Shown in pieces: positions 25,927 to 35,848 of a stretch of DNA of 64,000 bases. Numbering within the stretch: position 1 is the stretch's first letter; each line of letters starts with the position of its first letter. The translations under genes and the position numbers were made by a program. Below the pieces are notes generated by a model. It was not told the origin of the DNA and searched no databases. It was given only the letters and a program-made list of their open reading frames with translations. The DNA comes from Cyanobacteria bacterium OH_CBrB_359 (GTDB taxonomy: Bacteria > Cyanobacteriota > Vampirovibrionia > Gastranaerophilales > Gastranaerophilaceae), in contig JAEZET010000003.1 of NCBI GenBank assembly GCA_023433065.1, forward strand, positions 124,001-188,000, read 5' to 3'.

Positions 25927-27033
25927 ATGTCTCCAATGGTAAATACAATTAATTTGAATAACATTCCAAAAGAACTGATAGCGACGCTACCTGATGAAGA
26001 CTTGCGCAGATTGGGCAAAGTACAGGCTTTAGCTTCCATTAATCCAAATGCATTGAAAAGAAGAGAAAGATTTATAAATTCTTACTTTGTCGATGGATTT
26101 GTACATAGTGCAGAAGTTCAAAAATTGGTAGCAAAACAAGCAGCAGAAACAGTAACAGCTGCAAAAGTAGCAACAACAGCTGCCTCATCAGCATCTGCTG
26201 TATCAAGATTTTTCTCCAAATATTCAGGCATAGGTTTAACATACTTAAATATGTCTATCATTGATAAGGCAACAGAAAAATCTAAAACATTAACAGAATT
26301 TAAAGAAAAGCATCCTTTTGCTAAAGCTGTAACTGATTTAGCAGTTGCAACAGCCTTATTACCTGCCTCTAAAAAGGTAGCTAAAGGTTTAACAACAATT
26401 TTAAGTAATTCAATTCCTAAACCTGTTAAAAAATATGCGCAAGATTTTGTAGCCAACTTGACAAGACAAATAAAAGACACCTCTTTTGTTAAAAACATTG
26501 TTAAACCGGGATACGAAAACGCTCTTAAATTTATATCATCACATCCGCATTTGGATAAAGTCTTAAAAGCTTCAAAGAGAAATGCTTTACCGATTATTGT
26601 TGGTTTAAGTTTCTTAAAAGGCTTTATTCTTCCTGCAGTAACGTTAGGTATAAAAAGCAACAGTAATTATAAAAAGCTTAAAGAATCAAAAAATGAAGTT
26701 TTAGCCAATCAATATGAAGATTACAGAAATAACAGAGCTGCAAATGCAATCAACCAGCAACAATCTTATGCAAGTATGTTTCCTTTGCAAAACGATTTGA
26801 GTTCAAAAATAAATCCTCAAGAAACAGCAGATATTATAGAAGCGCCGGTAGAAGTTTCTCCTGCTGATGAAATTTTAAGCCCAGCTATTGAACAAGAGGA
26901 AATTGCTTCAATTGAACCTGATGTAGTTGCCGAAGTTGATGAACAAATTGCTGAGCCCGAGGCTGAAGCTTTTGATGCAGAGCTATCTGAACAGGCACCT
27001 ATTGATTCAGAAAGTGATTATTTAGAAGAATAA
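25927..27033 (+). CDS. Hypothetical protein, lineage-type with acidic tail
   Basis: A 368-aa protein I do not recognise. Residues 1-60 are polar; about 65-100 is an Ala/Thr/Ser-rich helix (KQAAETVTAAKVATTAASSASAVSRFF). Residues about 130-150 (AVTDLAVATALLPASKKVAKGL) and 215-235 (ALPIIVGLSFLKGFILPAVTLG) are hydrophobic enough for membrane association. The last 90 residues are very acidic and Pro/Glu-rich (EAPVEVSPADEILSPAIEQEE). GGAAGGG precedes the ATG. It stands alone between mtaB and the tRNA gene. Its style, with a helical core, weak membrane segments and acidic low-complexity tail, resembles other lineage-specific proteins of this type of genome. Function unknown. Confidence 0.55.
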   Translation: MSPMVNTINLNNIPKELIATLPDEDLRRLGKVQALASINPNALKRRERFINSYFVDGFVHSAEVQKLVAKQAAETVTAAKVATTAASSASAVSRFFSKYSGIGLTYLNMSIIDKATEKSKTLTEFKEKHPFAKAVTDLAVATALLPASKKVAKGLTTILSNSIPKPVKKYAQDFVANLTRQIKDTSFVKNIVKPGYENALKFISSHPHLDKVLKASKRNALPIIVGLSFLKGFILPAVTLGIKSNSNYKKLKESKNEVLANQYEDYRNNRAANAINQQQSYASMFPLQNDLSSKINPQETADIIEAPVEVSPADEILSPAIEQEEIASIEPDVVAEVDEQIAEPEAEAFDAELSEQAPIDSESDYLEE

Positions 27034-27060
27034 TTTTCTTTTTTCTTGCAATAAAACTAC

Positions 27061-27089
27061 TTGACCGACAGTTATGTAGATGTTATTTT
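27061..27089 (+). promoter_or_regulatory. Promoter of the tRNA gene
   Basis: TTGACC at 27061-27066, 17 bases, TATTTT at 27084-27089, ending 10 bases before the first base of the tRNA. It is the strongest -35 box in the window, as expected for a stable RNA. Confidence 0.65.
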
Positions 27090-27099
27090 AATATAGCAA

Positions 27100-27171
27100 G
27101 GGCTTGTGGCGCAGCGGTAGCGCAGAGGACTCATAATCCTTTGGTCGTAGGTTCGAATCCTACCGGGCCCA
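27100..27171 (+). tRNA. tRNA with CAU anticodon (Ile2 or elongator Met)
   Basis: A 72-base cloverleaf with acceptor GGGCTTG/CGGGCCC (two G.U pairs), D arm GCGC-AGCGGTA-GCGC, anticodon arm GAGGA-CTCATAA-TCCTT, variable TGGTC, T arm GTAGG-TTCGAAT-CCTAC and discriminator A. CCA is not encoded. It is not an initiator, because G1-C72 is paired. The CTCATAA loop with variable region TTGGTC resembles tRNA-Ile2, whose C34 becomes lysidine, as much as elongator tRNA-Met. Confidence 0.93.
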
Positions 27172-27206
27172 TTTTTATCTAAATCAATCATAGTAATAAC
27201 TTTAGT

Positions 27207-27230
27207 CACCTTAATAAGGTGGCATTTTTT
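27207..27230 (+). terminator. Rho-independent terminator after the tRNA
   Basis: CACCTT, loop AAT, AAGGTG, then GCA and six T. A second hairpin (TACCTTT-ATA-AAAGGTA, 27232-27248) followed by a T run at 27255-27260 lies directly behind it. Confidence 0.6.
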
Positions 27231-27480
27231 GTACCTTTATAAAAGGTAATAAAATTTTTTAGGCAAAAAATCATAAGCTTATAGTGTTAACAGTAAATAA
27301 GAAATTAATCCTATTATCAACAGAGGAAAAATAAATATAAAATAAGATGGAAAAAATAACTAAAACCTGAAAGTATAAAGAATATGGATACAAATATATC
27401 ACATTGTTTTCTGATTTTTACAAATGCAGAATCATTGATTAAAGACTAACTTTCTCAACTTGGATTATCTACTTATGTGT
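27231..27480. other. AT-rich non-coding stretch
   Basis: From the tRNA end to the flavin reductase stop (27172-27480) I find no gene: both strands have only very short frames. Apart from the two hairpins near 27207-27260 there is no repeat or clear regulatory motif, so this looks like plain spacer. Confidence 0.5.
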
Positions 27481-28050
27481 TTAATTTTCTAAATTTTTAT
27501 AGATGAATGCTTTTGAGAATTTTTCTCCAATTTTATAATAATCCATTTCTCCTGTGCTAAAGAGGAAAGGATCTATTTTTGACATATCAGGGTTGCCTTC
27601 AGGATTTAAAACGGATTCATCTGCCTTTGTATCTATAATTTGTCCTATAAACATTGTATGGCTACCGAGTTCTACTTTATTAATAACTTTACACTCTATA
27701 ACGAGAGGGCATTCTTCCACATAAGGTGCATTAACAACCTCACTTTTTACAGGGGTGAATTTAGTATCTGCAAACTTGTCTGTGTTTTTACCTTTTACAA
27801 TTCCTATATAATCCGCCTCTTTCATTTGAGACGAAGAAGGAATATTTATTGTAAAAGCATTATGGTCTAATATTCCTTGGTAACTTGATCTTGTTTTTTG
27901 CAAAGATACATAAACACAAGGTGGCGATGAATTGCATATTCCGCTCCAAGAGGCTGTCATTATATTTGGCTTATCTTCTTCGATATAAGAGCCTACAATC
28001 CAAACCGGTGCAGGTTGAAGGTGAACATTAGCTCCAAGTGATTTTTTCAT
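27481..28050 (-). CDS. Flavin reductase-like (FMN-binding split barrel) protein
   Basis: A 189-aa protein of the DIM6/NTAB flavin reductase family. It has the split-barrel opening with WIVGSYIEEDKPNIMTASWSGICNSSPPCVYVSL, then FTINIPSSSQMKEADYIG and the late ELGSHTMFIGQIIDTKAD, which line the FMN site. It probably reduces flavin with NAD(P)H or carries a flavin for another oxidoreductase; no partner is adjacent. The ATG at 28050 is used because AAGGAA sits 6 bases upstream; an upstream TTG would add 8 lysine-rich residues across the ribosome site. Confidence 0.85.
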   Translation of the reverse strand: MKKSLGANVHLQPAPVWIVGSYIEEDKPNIMTASWSGICNSSPPCVYVSLQKTRSSYQGILDHNAFTINIPSSSQMKEADYIGIVKGKNTDKFADTKFTPVKSEVVNAPYVEECPLVIECKVINKVELGSHTMFIGQIIDTKADESVLNPEGNPDMSKIDPFLFSTGEMDYYKIGEKFSKAFIYKNLEN

Positions 28051-28215
28051 TCGTATTTCCTTTTTTTTATTCAATATTAGTTTATAATACTATTTTTTTT
28101 ATTATTTAAAAATAGCTTATTTAGACAAAATATTTTGTAATATTTAGGCAATTTTTTGGTAGAAAAATTTTTAATAATAATATAAGGTTAGTTAAAATTG
28201 ATAGGATGGTTTTGC

Positions 28216-28674
28216 ATGCTAAATAGTGTAAGTTTTGGTAATTATTCTTATCCCCCTGTATTAAATAACGACAGAATTTCTAATCCAATTACCTCAGGTT
28301 GTTGGGAAACTCCAGATTATAATCCACCTCAAGGGTTTAAGCCCCCTTTTATTCCTTCTATTGATCAGAAACAAAGAGACAAAACAATAGAAAGACTGGA
28401 AAAAATGGAAGAAGGCGCGCAAATAACAATTGCCGATCCTAATATAAATGACAATCAGCTTAACTCCCCTAATTTTGACAAAAATAGAATGATTATCACT
28501 AAATTACCTAATGGTCAGTATCATGTAAGGATAGTAAAACCTCAAACTGATGGGGCACTTACATTTGCGCAAGTTCAAGATGAATATAACGGTATAGTAA
28601 GCGAAGAACAATTAAAAGCTTATATCAACGGCTCAAGTGGCTTACCTAAAAATGACGGAGTAATAAAGTATTAG
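28216..28674 (+). CDS. Small hypothetical protein with N-terminal SVSFGN motif
   Basis: A 152-aa protein of unknown function. The start at 28216 (MLNSVSFGNYSYPP) follows AGGATGG; an upstream TTG at 28198 would overlap that site. The N-terminus has the short SFG motif also seen in the 797-aa protein encoded at 43543-45936. A proline-rich stretch (residues about 31-45) is followed by a small predicted alpha/beta region ending FAQVQDEYNGIVSEEQLKAYINGSSG. It has no signal peptide. The strong terminator just behind the stop shows it is a separate transcription unit. Confidence 0.55.
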   Translation: MLNSVSFGNYSYPPVLNNDRISNPITSGCWETPDYNPPQGFKPPFIPSIDQKQRDKTIERLEKMEEGAQITIADPNINDNQLNSPNFDKNRMIITKLPNGQYHVRIVKPQTDGALTFAQVQDEYNGIVSEEQLKAYINGSSGLPKNDGVIKY

Positions 28675-28696
28675 AGAAGGTTAATAAATAATCATT

Positions 28697-28731
28697 ATGG
28701 CAATTCTATATTAGAATTGCCATATTTTTTT
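28697..28731. terminator. Strong rho-independent terminator
   Basis: A perfect 12-bp stem ATGGCAATTCTA/TAGAATTGCCAT with loop TAT (28709-28711) and a seven-base T run at 28725-28731. It ends the small protein's transcript and lies 7 bases from the stop of the convergent SDR gene. Confidence 0.85.
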
Positions 28732-28737
28732 AGTATT

Positions 28738-29691
28738 TTAATTTTCACAAATATTGCAGTTTAAAATTTTCTCAAGTTTTTCACAAGAAAAATCAAGATT
28801 ATGGCTTACGCTGAGTACGGCATACAAAGAAGGGTCAAATATGGGCGATTTTAATCTAAGCATATTAGATACAAAAGTCGAAATGCCTCCGATAGAGATT
28901 CCAAGCCAAAGCGGCAGGTAGATGTTGTGAAATTTTTTATTTGGAAAGTGCTTTTGTGTCATTTTTTTATAGAATTCGCAAAGAGTTGTATGCTTCTTAT
29001 CGATGATGTTAATGGCTTCCCCGTTAAATTCATCAGTGTTTGAAAGTATATGTATAGTTTTTGCCAGTGTTTCCACATTGGCAAGCGGCCAGCGGTTGTT
29101 GCCTTTCCATTTGCCGAAATAAACGATAAAAGGAGAATATTTTAAAAAATCAACAAATCTTTTTTCTAAAGTTTTATCTCCTTCTCCCCAAACTGCTGCG
29201 GGTCGAATGATAATATATTTATTTTTATCAAGGTTTTCTTTTATCCACTTTTCACTTTTAATCTTATATTTTTGATAAGGATTAATAATTTTTCTTTCTG
29301 GCAATATTGAGCTTTCATCGGCAAAATAAAAATCTTTTAGCCCGTATACATCTGTAGAAGAAATATATATAAACTTTTTTATTGCAAGTTGAGATATTAT
29401 TTTTACCGGTTCAAAATTTAACTTTTTAAAAATTTTGTCATTTCCGATATCCGAAGCTCTTGCTGCTGCATGTATAACAATATCCGCTTTTGGCAAAGAT
29501 TTAACTAACTCTTTTTTTGTGATATCCGCCCTGATTATTTTGACATTATTAATTTGGTAAAGTTCTTGAGGTGTATTGCTATTTACAACGGCAAATATTT
29601 GCCAGTTATGTTTCGAAAAAATTTTGACGATATGCAAACCAATAAAACCGCTTGCACCTGTTATAAGTACAGTTTTTTTGAGTTTTTCCAT
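28738..29691 (-). CDS. NAD(P)-dependent epimerase/dehydratase (extended SDR)
   Basis: A 317-aa extended short-chain dehydrogenase. The N-terminus has the dinucleotide loop TVLITGASGFIGLHIV (G-x2-G-x2-G), the catalytic Tyr and Lys are in YQKYKIKSE (about residues 140-145), and the preceding SSTDVYG carries the Ser/Thr. The substrate loop RPAAVWGEGD and the region KWKGNNRWPLANVETLA resemble 3-beta-HSD/dihydroflavonol-reductase-like or sterol-type SDRs more than GalE. It starts 2 bp after the stop of the upstream alpha-oxoamine synthase gene, so the two are likely coupled and act in one pathway, for example reduction of the ketone that the synthase makes. Confidence 0.85.
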   Translation of the reverse strand: MEKLKKTVLITGASGFIGLHIVKIFSKHNWQIFAVVNSNTPQELYQINNVKIIRADITKKELVKSLPKADIVIHAAARASDIGNDKIFKKLNFEPVKIISQLAIKKFIYISSTDVYGLKDFYFADESSILPERKIINPYQKYKIKSEKWIKENLDKNKYIIIRPAAVWGEGDKTLEKRFVDFLKYSPFIVYFGKWKGNNRWPLANVETLAKTIHILSNTDEFNGEAINIIDKKHTTLCEFYKKMTQKHFPNKKFHNIYLPLWLGISIGGISTFVSNMLRLKSPIFDPSLYAVLSVSHNLDFSCEKLEKILNCNICEN

Positions 29692-29693
29692 AA

Positions 29694-30950
29694 TTATATT
29701 ATTGCCAATTTTTTGCCGACTTCTTCCAAAACATTGAGTGCCTTGTCAAGATGCTCTTTTGTATGTTCGGACATAAGGCTCATCCTAAGTCTTGCAAGTC
29801 TTTTGGGTACAGCAGGATAAAGCACCGGATTAACATAAATTCCGTTTTCATGGAGCATTTTGCAGGCCTCTTTTACCTTTGTGTCATTGCCGATTATGAT
29901 TGGAAAAATTGCTGTTTCAGAGTTACCTAAATCAAAACCGAGATTGGTTAAGTTTTGTCTAAAATAATTTATATTATCCCATAACCTCTCTCGTCTTTGA
30001 GGCTCATCTTCTATAACATCAATTGCTTCAATTAAAGACGCTGTGACCTGTGGGGTCATAGCGGTTGAGAACATGTAAGGACGTGAATAAAATCTTAAAA
30101 GTTGTACAAGTTCTTCATTTGCGGCAATAAACCCACCTACTCCTCCCAAGGCTTTGCTGAAAGTACCTGACACTATATCGACTTTCCCTTCAATATCAAA
30201 ATGCTCTGGTGTTCCTTTACCGTTTTGACCAATGACACCTGTTGCATGAGCTTCATCAACCATTACGTATGCTCCATATGTTTTTGCAAGCTCAATTATT
30301 TTGTCAAGAGGTGAAATATCACCGTCCATTGAATAAACACCATCAACAACAATTAATTTTGTTCTATATTCTTTTTGTGCTCTATCAAGTATTTTTTCCA
30401 GTGAATCCAGATTATTATGCCTAAAATACTTTACATTAGTGTTCTTACAACCGTCAATTGTACTGGCATGAACGAGCATATCAAGTATTGCGATATCACT
30501 TTCGTTTAAAAGTGCCAGCAGGGTTCCACAATTTGAACCGAAACCAGATGAATATATAATTGCGTCTTTGCAGCCTTTAAACTTTGATATTTTATCTTCA
30601 AGCTTTGTGTGAATGTCGTTAGTTCCACCAAGTAACGGTACACTTCCTGCTCCTGAACCATATTTTTCTGTAGCTTTAATACCTGCTTTAATTGTTCTTG
30701 GATGTTTTGTCAGGTTCAAGTAGTCATTTGAAGCAAGATATATCATTTCTCTCGGATTACCGGTATATTCATCAATGATTGTCATTACAGGCGATGAACC
30801 GTTCAATGAGATTCTTCTGTAATAATTATGCTTATTGCCTTTAATATAATCGGCGTAGTCATTAAAATAAGAAGCTCTTTCCATAATATCTTTGCCCTCT
30901 GTGTCCATAAAGTCCATAAGGGTGGCTTCGCTAAAATCCAATTTTTGCAT
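29694..30950 (-). CDS. Alpha-oxoamine synthase (AONS/KBL/SPT-like PLP enzyme)
   Basis: A 418-aa fold-type I PLP enzyme. After an N-terminal extension (about 60 residues, FMDTEGKDIMERASYF) it shows MIYLASNDYLNLTKHP, GSGAGSVPLLGGTNDIHTKLEDKIS, the VDEAHATGVIG aspartate/histidine strand, and the PLP-lysine loop GTFSKALGG. Family members condense an amino acid with an acyl-CoA: AONS (biotin), KBL (threonine), SPT (sphingolipids), HemA. The extension and GGTNDIH suggest a KBL/SPT-like branch, not BioF, and no biotin genes are nearby. Substrate unassigned. With the following SDR it could form a synthase/keto-reductase pair, as in sphingoid base synthesis; that is inference. Confidence 0.85.
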   Translation of the reverse strand: MQKLDFSEATLMDFMDTEGKDIMERASYFNDYADYIKGNKHNYYRRISLNGSSPVMTIIDEYTGNPREMIYLASNDYLNLTKHPRTIKAGIKATEKYGSGAGSVPLLGGTNDIHTKLEDKISKFKGCKDAIIYSSGFGSNCGTLLALLNESDIAILDMLVHASTIDGCKNTNVKYFRHNNLDSLEKILDRAQKEYRTKLIVVDGVYSMDGDISPLDKIIELAKTYGAYVMVDEAHATGVIGQNGKGTPEHFDIEGKVDIVSGTFSKALGGVGGFIAANEELVQLLRFYSRPYMFSTAMTPQVTASLIEAIDVIEDEPQRRERLWDNINYFRQNLTNLGFDLGNSETAIFPIIIGNDTKVKEACKMLHENGIYVNPVLYPAVPKRLARLRMSLMSEHTKEHLDKALNVLEEVGKKLAII

Positions 30951-31142
30951 TGTTTCATTTCCAGTAATCTTTTTTAGATTTTAGCATTCGTGTTTTGAAT
31001 TTTTTATCCGTCGTTGTTCTTAGCCTTGTTGGTATTATAGGATGCTTAAAAAGTTGTGTTCTTTCTGTAATTAAGAATAGAGAAACACTTACATTTTTCT
31101 TCTACAATACTTAAAGCAAATAAATCACTTTTTTATTACAAA

Positions 31143-31571
31143 CTATTTAAACAATTTTTCGATTTCATTTTTGATAGCAGGATTTTGTTTAAAAAATTCC
31201 TGAATAAACGCTGAAAACTTAGTCATTCTAAAAAATAGTTCTTCCGACATAACATGTTCAATCTTGCAGGCATTTTTGATTGCTTCTTCATGAGAGAGTT
31301 TTAAAATTTCACTGAAAAAATGTGTCATAACTTCGTGTCTATTAAAAACAGCTTTTGCCAGCTTTTCCCCTTTTGAGGTTAAAGTTATTGATGAGTATGG
31401 AGTATAAGTTATGAGCTCTTTTTTTAACAAAGCATTTAAAGCCCCGGTAACAGACGATTTTTTTACTTCAAGAGCCTTGGATATTTCAGTTACTTTTGCA
31501 TACCCGAATTTATTTACCTGATTATAAATTTCTTCTAAATAATCTTCCTGGCTTGGCGTTAATTCTATCAT
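31143..31571 (-). CDS. DtxR/MntR-family metal-dependent repressor
   Basis: A 142-aa transcription factor. The winged HTH occupies residues 1-65 (SQEDYLEEIYNQVNKFGYAKVTEISKALEVKKSSVTGALNALLKKELITYTPYSSITLT) and the dimerisation/metal region follows with RHEVMTHFFSEIL and NACKIEHVMSEELF, whose His, Glu and Cys side chains are metal ligands in MntR/DtxR. It lacks the SH3 domain, so it is of the short MntR type, controlling Mn2+ or Fe2+ uptake genes. No transporter is adjacent, and the gene is divergent from the cysteine-rich protein gene. An imperfect palindrome sits over its own promoter. Confidence 0.88.
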   Translation of the reverse strand: MIELTPSQEDYLEEIYNQVNKFGYAKVTEISKALEVKKSSVTGALNALLKKELITYTPYSSITLTSKGEKLAKAVFNRHEVMTHFFSEILKLSHEEAIKNACKIEHVMSEELFFRMTKFSAFIQEFFKQNPAIKNEIEKLFK

Positions 31572-31592
31572 TGTTACCCCTTATTTTGTCCG

Positions 31593-31625
31593 ATTTTAGC
31601 ATAATTTTAACATTATTGTAAAATT
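31593..31625 (-). promoter_or_regulatory. DtxR gene promoter with overlapping palindrome
   Basis: On the minus strand TTACAA (31621-31616), 17 bases, TAAAAT (31598-31593), with an extended TGC before the -10. A 23-base imperfect inverted repeat AATTTTAACAT-T-ATTGTAAAATT (31603-31625, 9 of 11 pairs) covers the -35 and spacer, making it a candidate autoregulatory operator. Confidence 0.4.
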
Positions 31626-31749
31626 AGTAATAATTTATAATCAACTTTTAGTAATTTTTTAATTAACTTTTTGAATTGCCGATTTGGAGAATTAATTATT
31701 AAAAAATGAATTATATTATGAGTTGCTGATATCTACAAGGCGAAAATTA

Positions 31750-32796
31750 ATGAGCGGAACGTTTGTAATTTACAATAAATTCTTATCTTTTATACTTGTT
31801 GCTATAATGCTTTTTTTAAATATTCCTATAGCTCAAGCTTCTGATATTTCTATTGATAAGATTAATAATTCGTTTGAAAATGCAAATTTAGAAAAAAGAA
31901 ATGTCACAGAATCATCTGAAGACGAGCTTAATGTGAATTGTACTTGCCAGCCGGCTTGTCCTTCGCAATGTCAAACATGTTGCCCTCAGAATAGTTGCGC
32001 TTGTCCTCAAAATAACTGCCAATGTGCCCAACAGCAGATAAGTTGTCCTCAGCCGAATTGTACTTGTCCTCAAGCTGCCTGTCCTTGCCAGCCGCCTTCT
32101 TGCTCATGTCCTACCCAAACATGTGCTCCTTCTCAGGCATATTGTGCTACTGTTGAAAAACCTTATATAATTGAACATTTGCCTACACATAAAGGTTCAT
32201 CAGTTAATATGGTGAAAGTTACTCAGTCATCTGCGACAATTATTGCTAATAATGTTTTAAAGGTTATATTTACAGGAGATTTTAATTCAAAAACAGCTTG
32301 TGATAACGATGTAATTGCTCTTTCTCTGCCAAACGGTTTAACAACGTGTGAAGGCAGGCAGTTATTACCCTGCGGTACACAGGTTGTGGGAAGAATACAG
32401 TGTGTTCAAAAACCAAAGTGGGCTAATAGAAATGCAAAAGTATATGTTGTTTTTGACAGATTAGTTTTGCCAAATTGTGTCTGTGTACCTATGTGTGCAA
32501 GAGTTTATGGTAAAGATTGTGTTTTGAAACGCTCATCTTGGGCTGCCGTAGGAAAGGCTGCTGCTTATACAGTTGGTTTATTTGGTGTTGGTACAGGGTT
32601 AGGTGCTGCAATAGGCGCAGCAGCGCATTCGATGGGAAATGGAGCCGGTTTTGGCGCATTAGCCTTTGGTATGCCAATAGGCGGCGGAGTCGGACTTTTA
32701 GTCGGAACTCTCACTCCAGGGCTGCACTACAAAGCAAAATGCGGGAAACCAGTTTATATTCAGTTGGCTCAAGACTTGGAGCTTTGCTACAAATAG
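31750..32796 (+). CDS. Exported cysteine-rich protein with VirB10/TrbI-like C-terminus
   Basis: A 348-aa protein. The signal peptide is FLSFILVAIMLFLNIPIAQA followed by SDIS. Residues 64-132 hold 19 cysteines in 69 positions, arranged as Cys-x-Cys and Cys-Pro/Gln repeats. From about residue 155 the protein turns regular: LSLPNGLTTCEGRQLLPCGTQVVGRIQC, then NAKVYVVFDRLVLPNCVCV, a glycine/alanine-rich hydrophobic stretch (GVGTGLGAAIGAAAHS) and a final PVYIQLAQDLEL. That order, with a PxGTxVxG strand, a VVxxRLxxPN strand, a Gly-rich helix and a closing xIxLxxDLxL, is that of the VirB10/TrbI C-terminal domain. No other secretion genes are near. ATG 31750 follows AAGG; an upstream TTG is rejected. 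Confidence 0.7.
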   Translation: MSGTFVIYNKFLSFILVAIMLFLNIPIAQASDISIDKINNSFENANLEKRNVTESSEDELNVNCTCQPACPSQCQTCCPQNSCACPQNNCQCAQQQISCPQPNCTCPQAACPCQPPSCSCPTQTCAPSQAYCATVEKPYIIEHLPTHKGSSVNMVKVTQSSATIIANNVLKVIFTGDFNSKTACDNDVIALSLPNGLTTCEGRQLLPCGTQVVGRIQCVQKPKWANRNAKVYVVFDRLVLPNCVCVPMCARVYGKDCVLKRSSWAAVGKAAAYTVGLFGVGTGLGAAIGAAAHSMGNGAGFGALAFGMPIGGGVGLLVGTLTPGLHYKAKCGKPVYIQLAQDLELCYK

Positions 32797-32880
32797 TAAT
32801 GTAAAGCCTTACTTAATCATAAGTTTTTTTATTTCAAACTTTATGTTATATTTGGTTTGCGAAGTGAAAAATGGTGATTT

Positions 32881-34158
32881 ATGGAAAGATTTATGGGGCT
32901 TATAGGCATTATAATTATTTTGTTAATTGCATTTTTAATGTCTAACAACAAAAAATCCATAAATCTTAAAACAGTTTTTGTCGGTCTCGGGTTGCAATTT
33001 TTACTTGCTGTTTTTATTTTAAAAGTCCCAATTGGTAAGGCTATTTTTGCTCAAATCGGCTTTTTTATTCAAAAAATACTTGATTTTGCACTCGAAGGCG
33101 CAAATTTTGTCTTTGGCCCTTTGACTTCCTGTCCTGATAAATTTGAAGAACTTTTTGGCAGTAATGCTGGTGTGTTTGCTCTTCAGCTAATGCCGGCATT
33201 AATATTTATGATGATTTTGGTAAATATTTTGTATTACTACGGGATAATGCAAAGAGTAATTGCAGTTTTAGGCAAATTGATGAAAAAACTTATGGATATT
33301 AGCGGAGCTGAGGCACTTTCAAATGTTGCAAGTTCCTTTGTCGGGCAAATTGTAGCCCAAATTATGATAAAACCATATTTGCCAAACCTTACTCGCTCTG
33401 AAGTTTTGGCTTCAATGACAGGTAGTATGGCTTGTATTTCGGGTGGAGTTATGGCAATCTATGTAGGGATGGGCATTCCTGCTCAATATATGCTTGCTGC
33501 TTGTGTAATGGCTGCCCCTGGAGCAATGGTTATATCTAAAATAGTTTATCCCGAAACAGGCGAACCTCAGACAAAAAATGAATTTAAAATTAAAAAGCGG
33601 CGCACTGATGTAAACGTTTTGGATGCTATTTCCAAAGGTGCAAGTGATGGCATGAAGGTTTCTCTAAATGTAATTGCAATGATAATCGCACTAATTGCGT
33701 TAATCGCTATGATAGACTGGTTTTTGGCTAAAATTGGTTTTGGGATGCATCATTATCTTCATATGAATCTTTCATTTGTCGGCATTGACCTTGATAATCT
33801 TTCTATGAAGATGATTTTAGGTAAAATATTTTCCGTATTTGCGCTTTTAATGGGGGTTCCGTTTGAACAGTCAAGTGCTGTTGGTTCTTTGCTCGGCACA
33901 AAGTTCATACTTAACGAAATGATTGCATATATTGATTTAATGAGTATTCAGAATGTTATTTCTCAGAAGAGTTATGTAATTGCCTGTTTTGCATTATGCG
34001 GTTTCGCAAATGTAAGTTCTGTAGCTATTCAGATTGCCGGTATCGGAGAAATGGCACCTAATCAAAGAAAAAATCTGGCCAGACTGGGAATCAGAGCATT
34101 GATTTGCGGTACTCTGGCTTCTTATGTTTCCGCTTGCATTGCAGGTATGCTTTTATAA
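32881..34158 (+). CDS. Concentrative nucleoside transporter (NupC/CNT family)
   Basis: A 425-aa membrane protein of the CNT family, which imports nucleosides with H+ or Na+. The opening ILLIAFLMSNNKKSINLKTVFVGLGLQFLLAVFIL, the FVFGPLT segment, ALIFMMILVNILYYYGIMQ, and the core SFVGQIVAQIMIKPYL and ASMTGSMACISGGVMAIYVGMG are the conserved nucleoside-site elements. The C-terminus (ALCGFANVSSVAIQIAGIGEMAPNQR) is also standard. Start at 32881; an internal ATG at 32893 with GGAAAG before it is equally possible. It is a single-gene unit convergent with tgt (10 bp between stops). Nucleoside scavenging fits a host-associated or fermentative life. Confidence 0.93.
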   Translation: MERFMGLIGIIIILLIAFLMSNNKKSINLKTVFVGLGLQFLLAVFILKVPIGKAIFAQIGFFIQKILDFALEGANFVFGPLTSCPDKFEELFGSNAGVFALQLMPALIFMMILVNILYYYGIMQRVIAVLGKLMKKLMDISGAEALSNVASSFVGQIVAQIMIKPYLPNLTRSEVLASMTGSMACISGGVMAIYVGMGIPAQYMLAACVMAAPGAMVISKIVYPETGEPQTKNEFKIKKRRTDVNVLDAISKGASDGMKVSLNVIAMIIALIALIAMIDWFLAKIGFGMHHYLHMNLSFVGIDLDNLSMKMILGKIFSVFALLMGVPFEQSSAVGSLLGTKFILNEMIAYIDLMSIQNVISQKSYVIACFALCGFANVSSVAIQIAGIGEMAPNQRKNLARLGIRALICGTLASYVSACIAGMLL

Positions 34159-34168
34159 ATTTTCTAAC

Positions 34169-35729
<1,561 letters not shown>

Positions 35730-35848
35730 ACTAATCTCCAATTCTTTAAACTACATTAGAACATAGAATATGCTTTTTTTCAAATAAAATTAAGTGATTT
35801 TTGTTTGATTTTACGTTATTATTTAATAATAGATAATATGATTACGAT

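Noticed and set aside
26118..26660. A 180-codon minus-strand frame inside the 25927 gene
   Set aside because: Antisense shadow of an Ala/Lys-rich helix-coding region; the plus-strand frame is longer and has a ribosome site and a coherent acidic tail.
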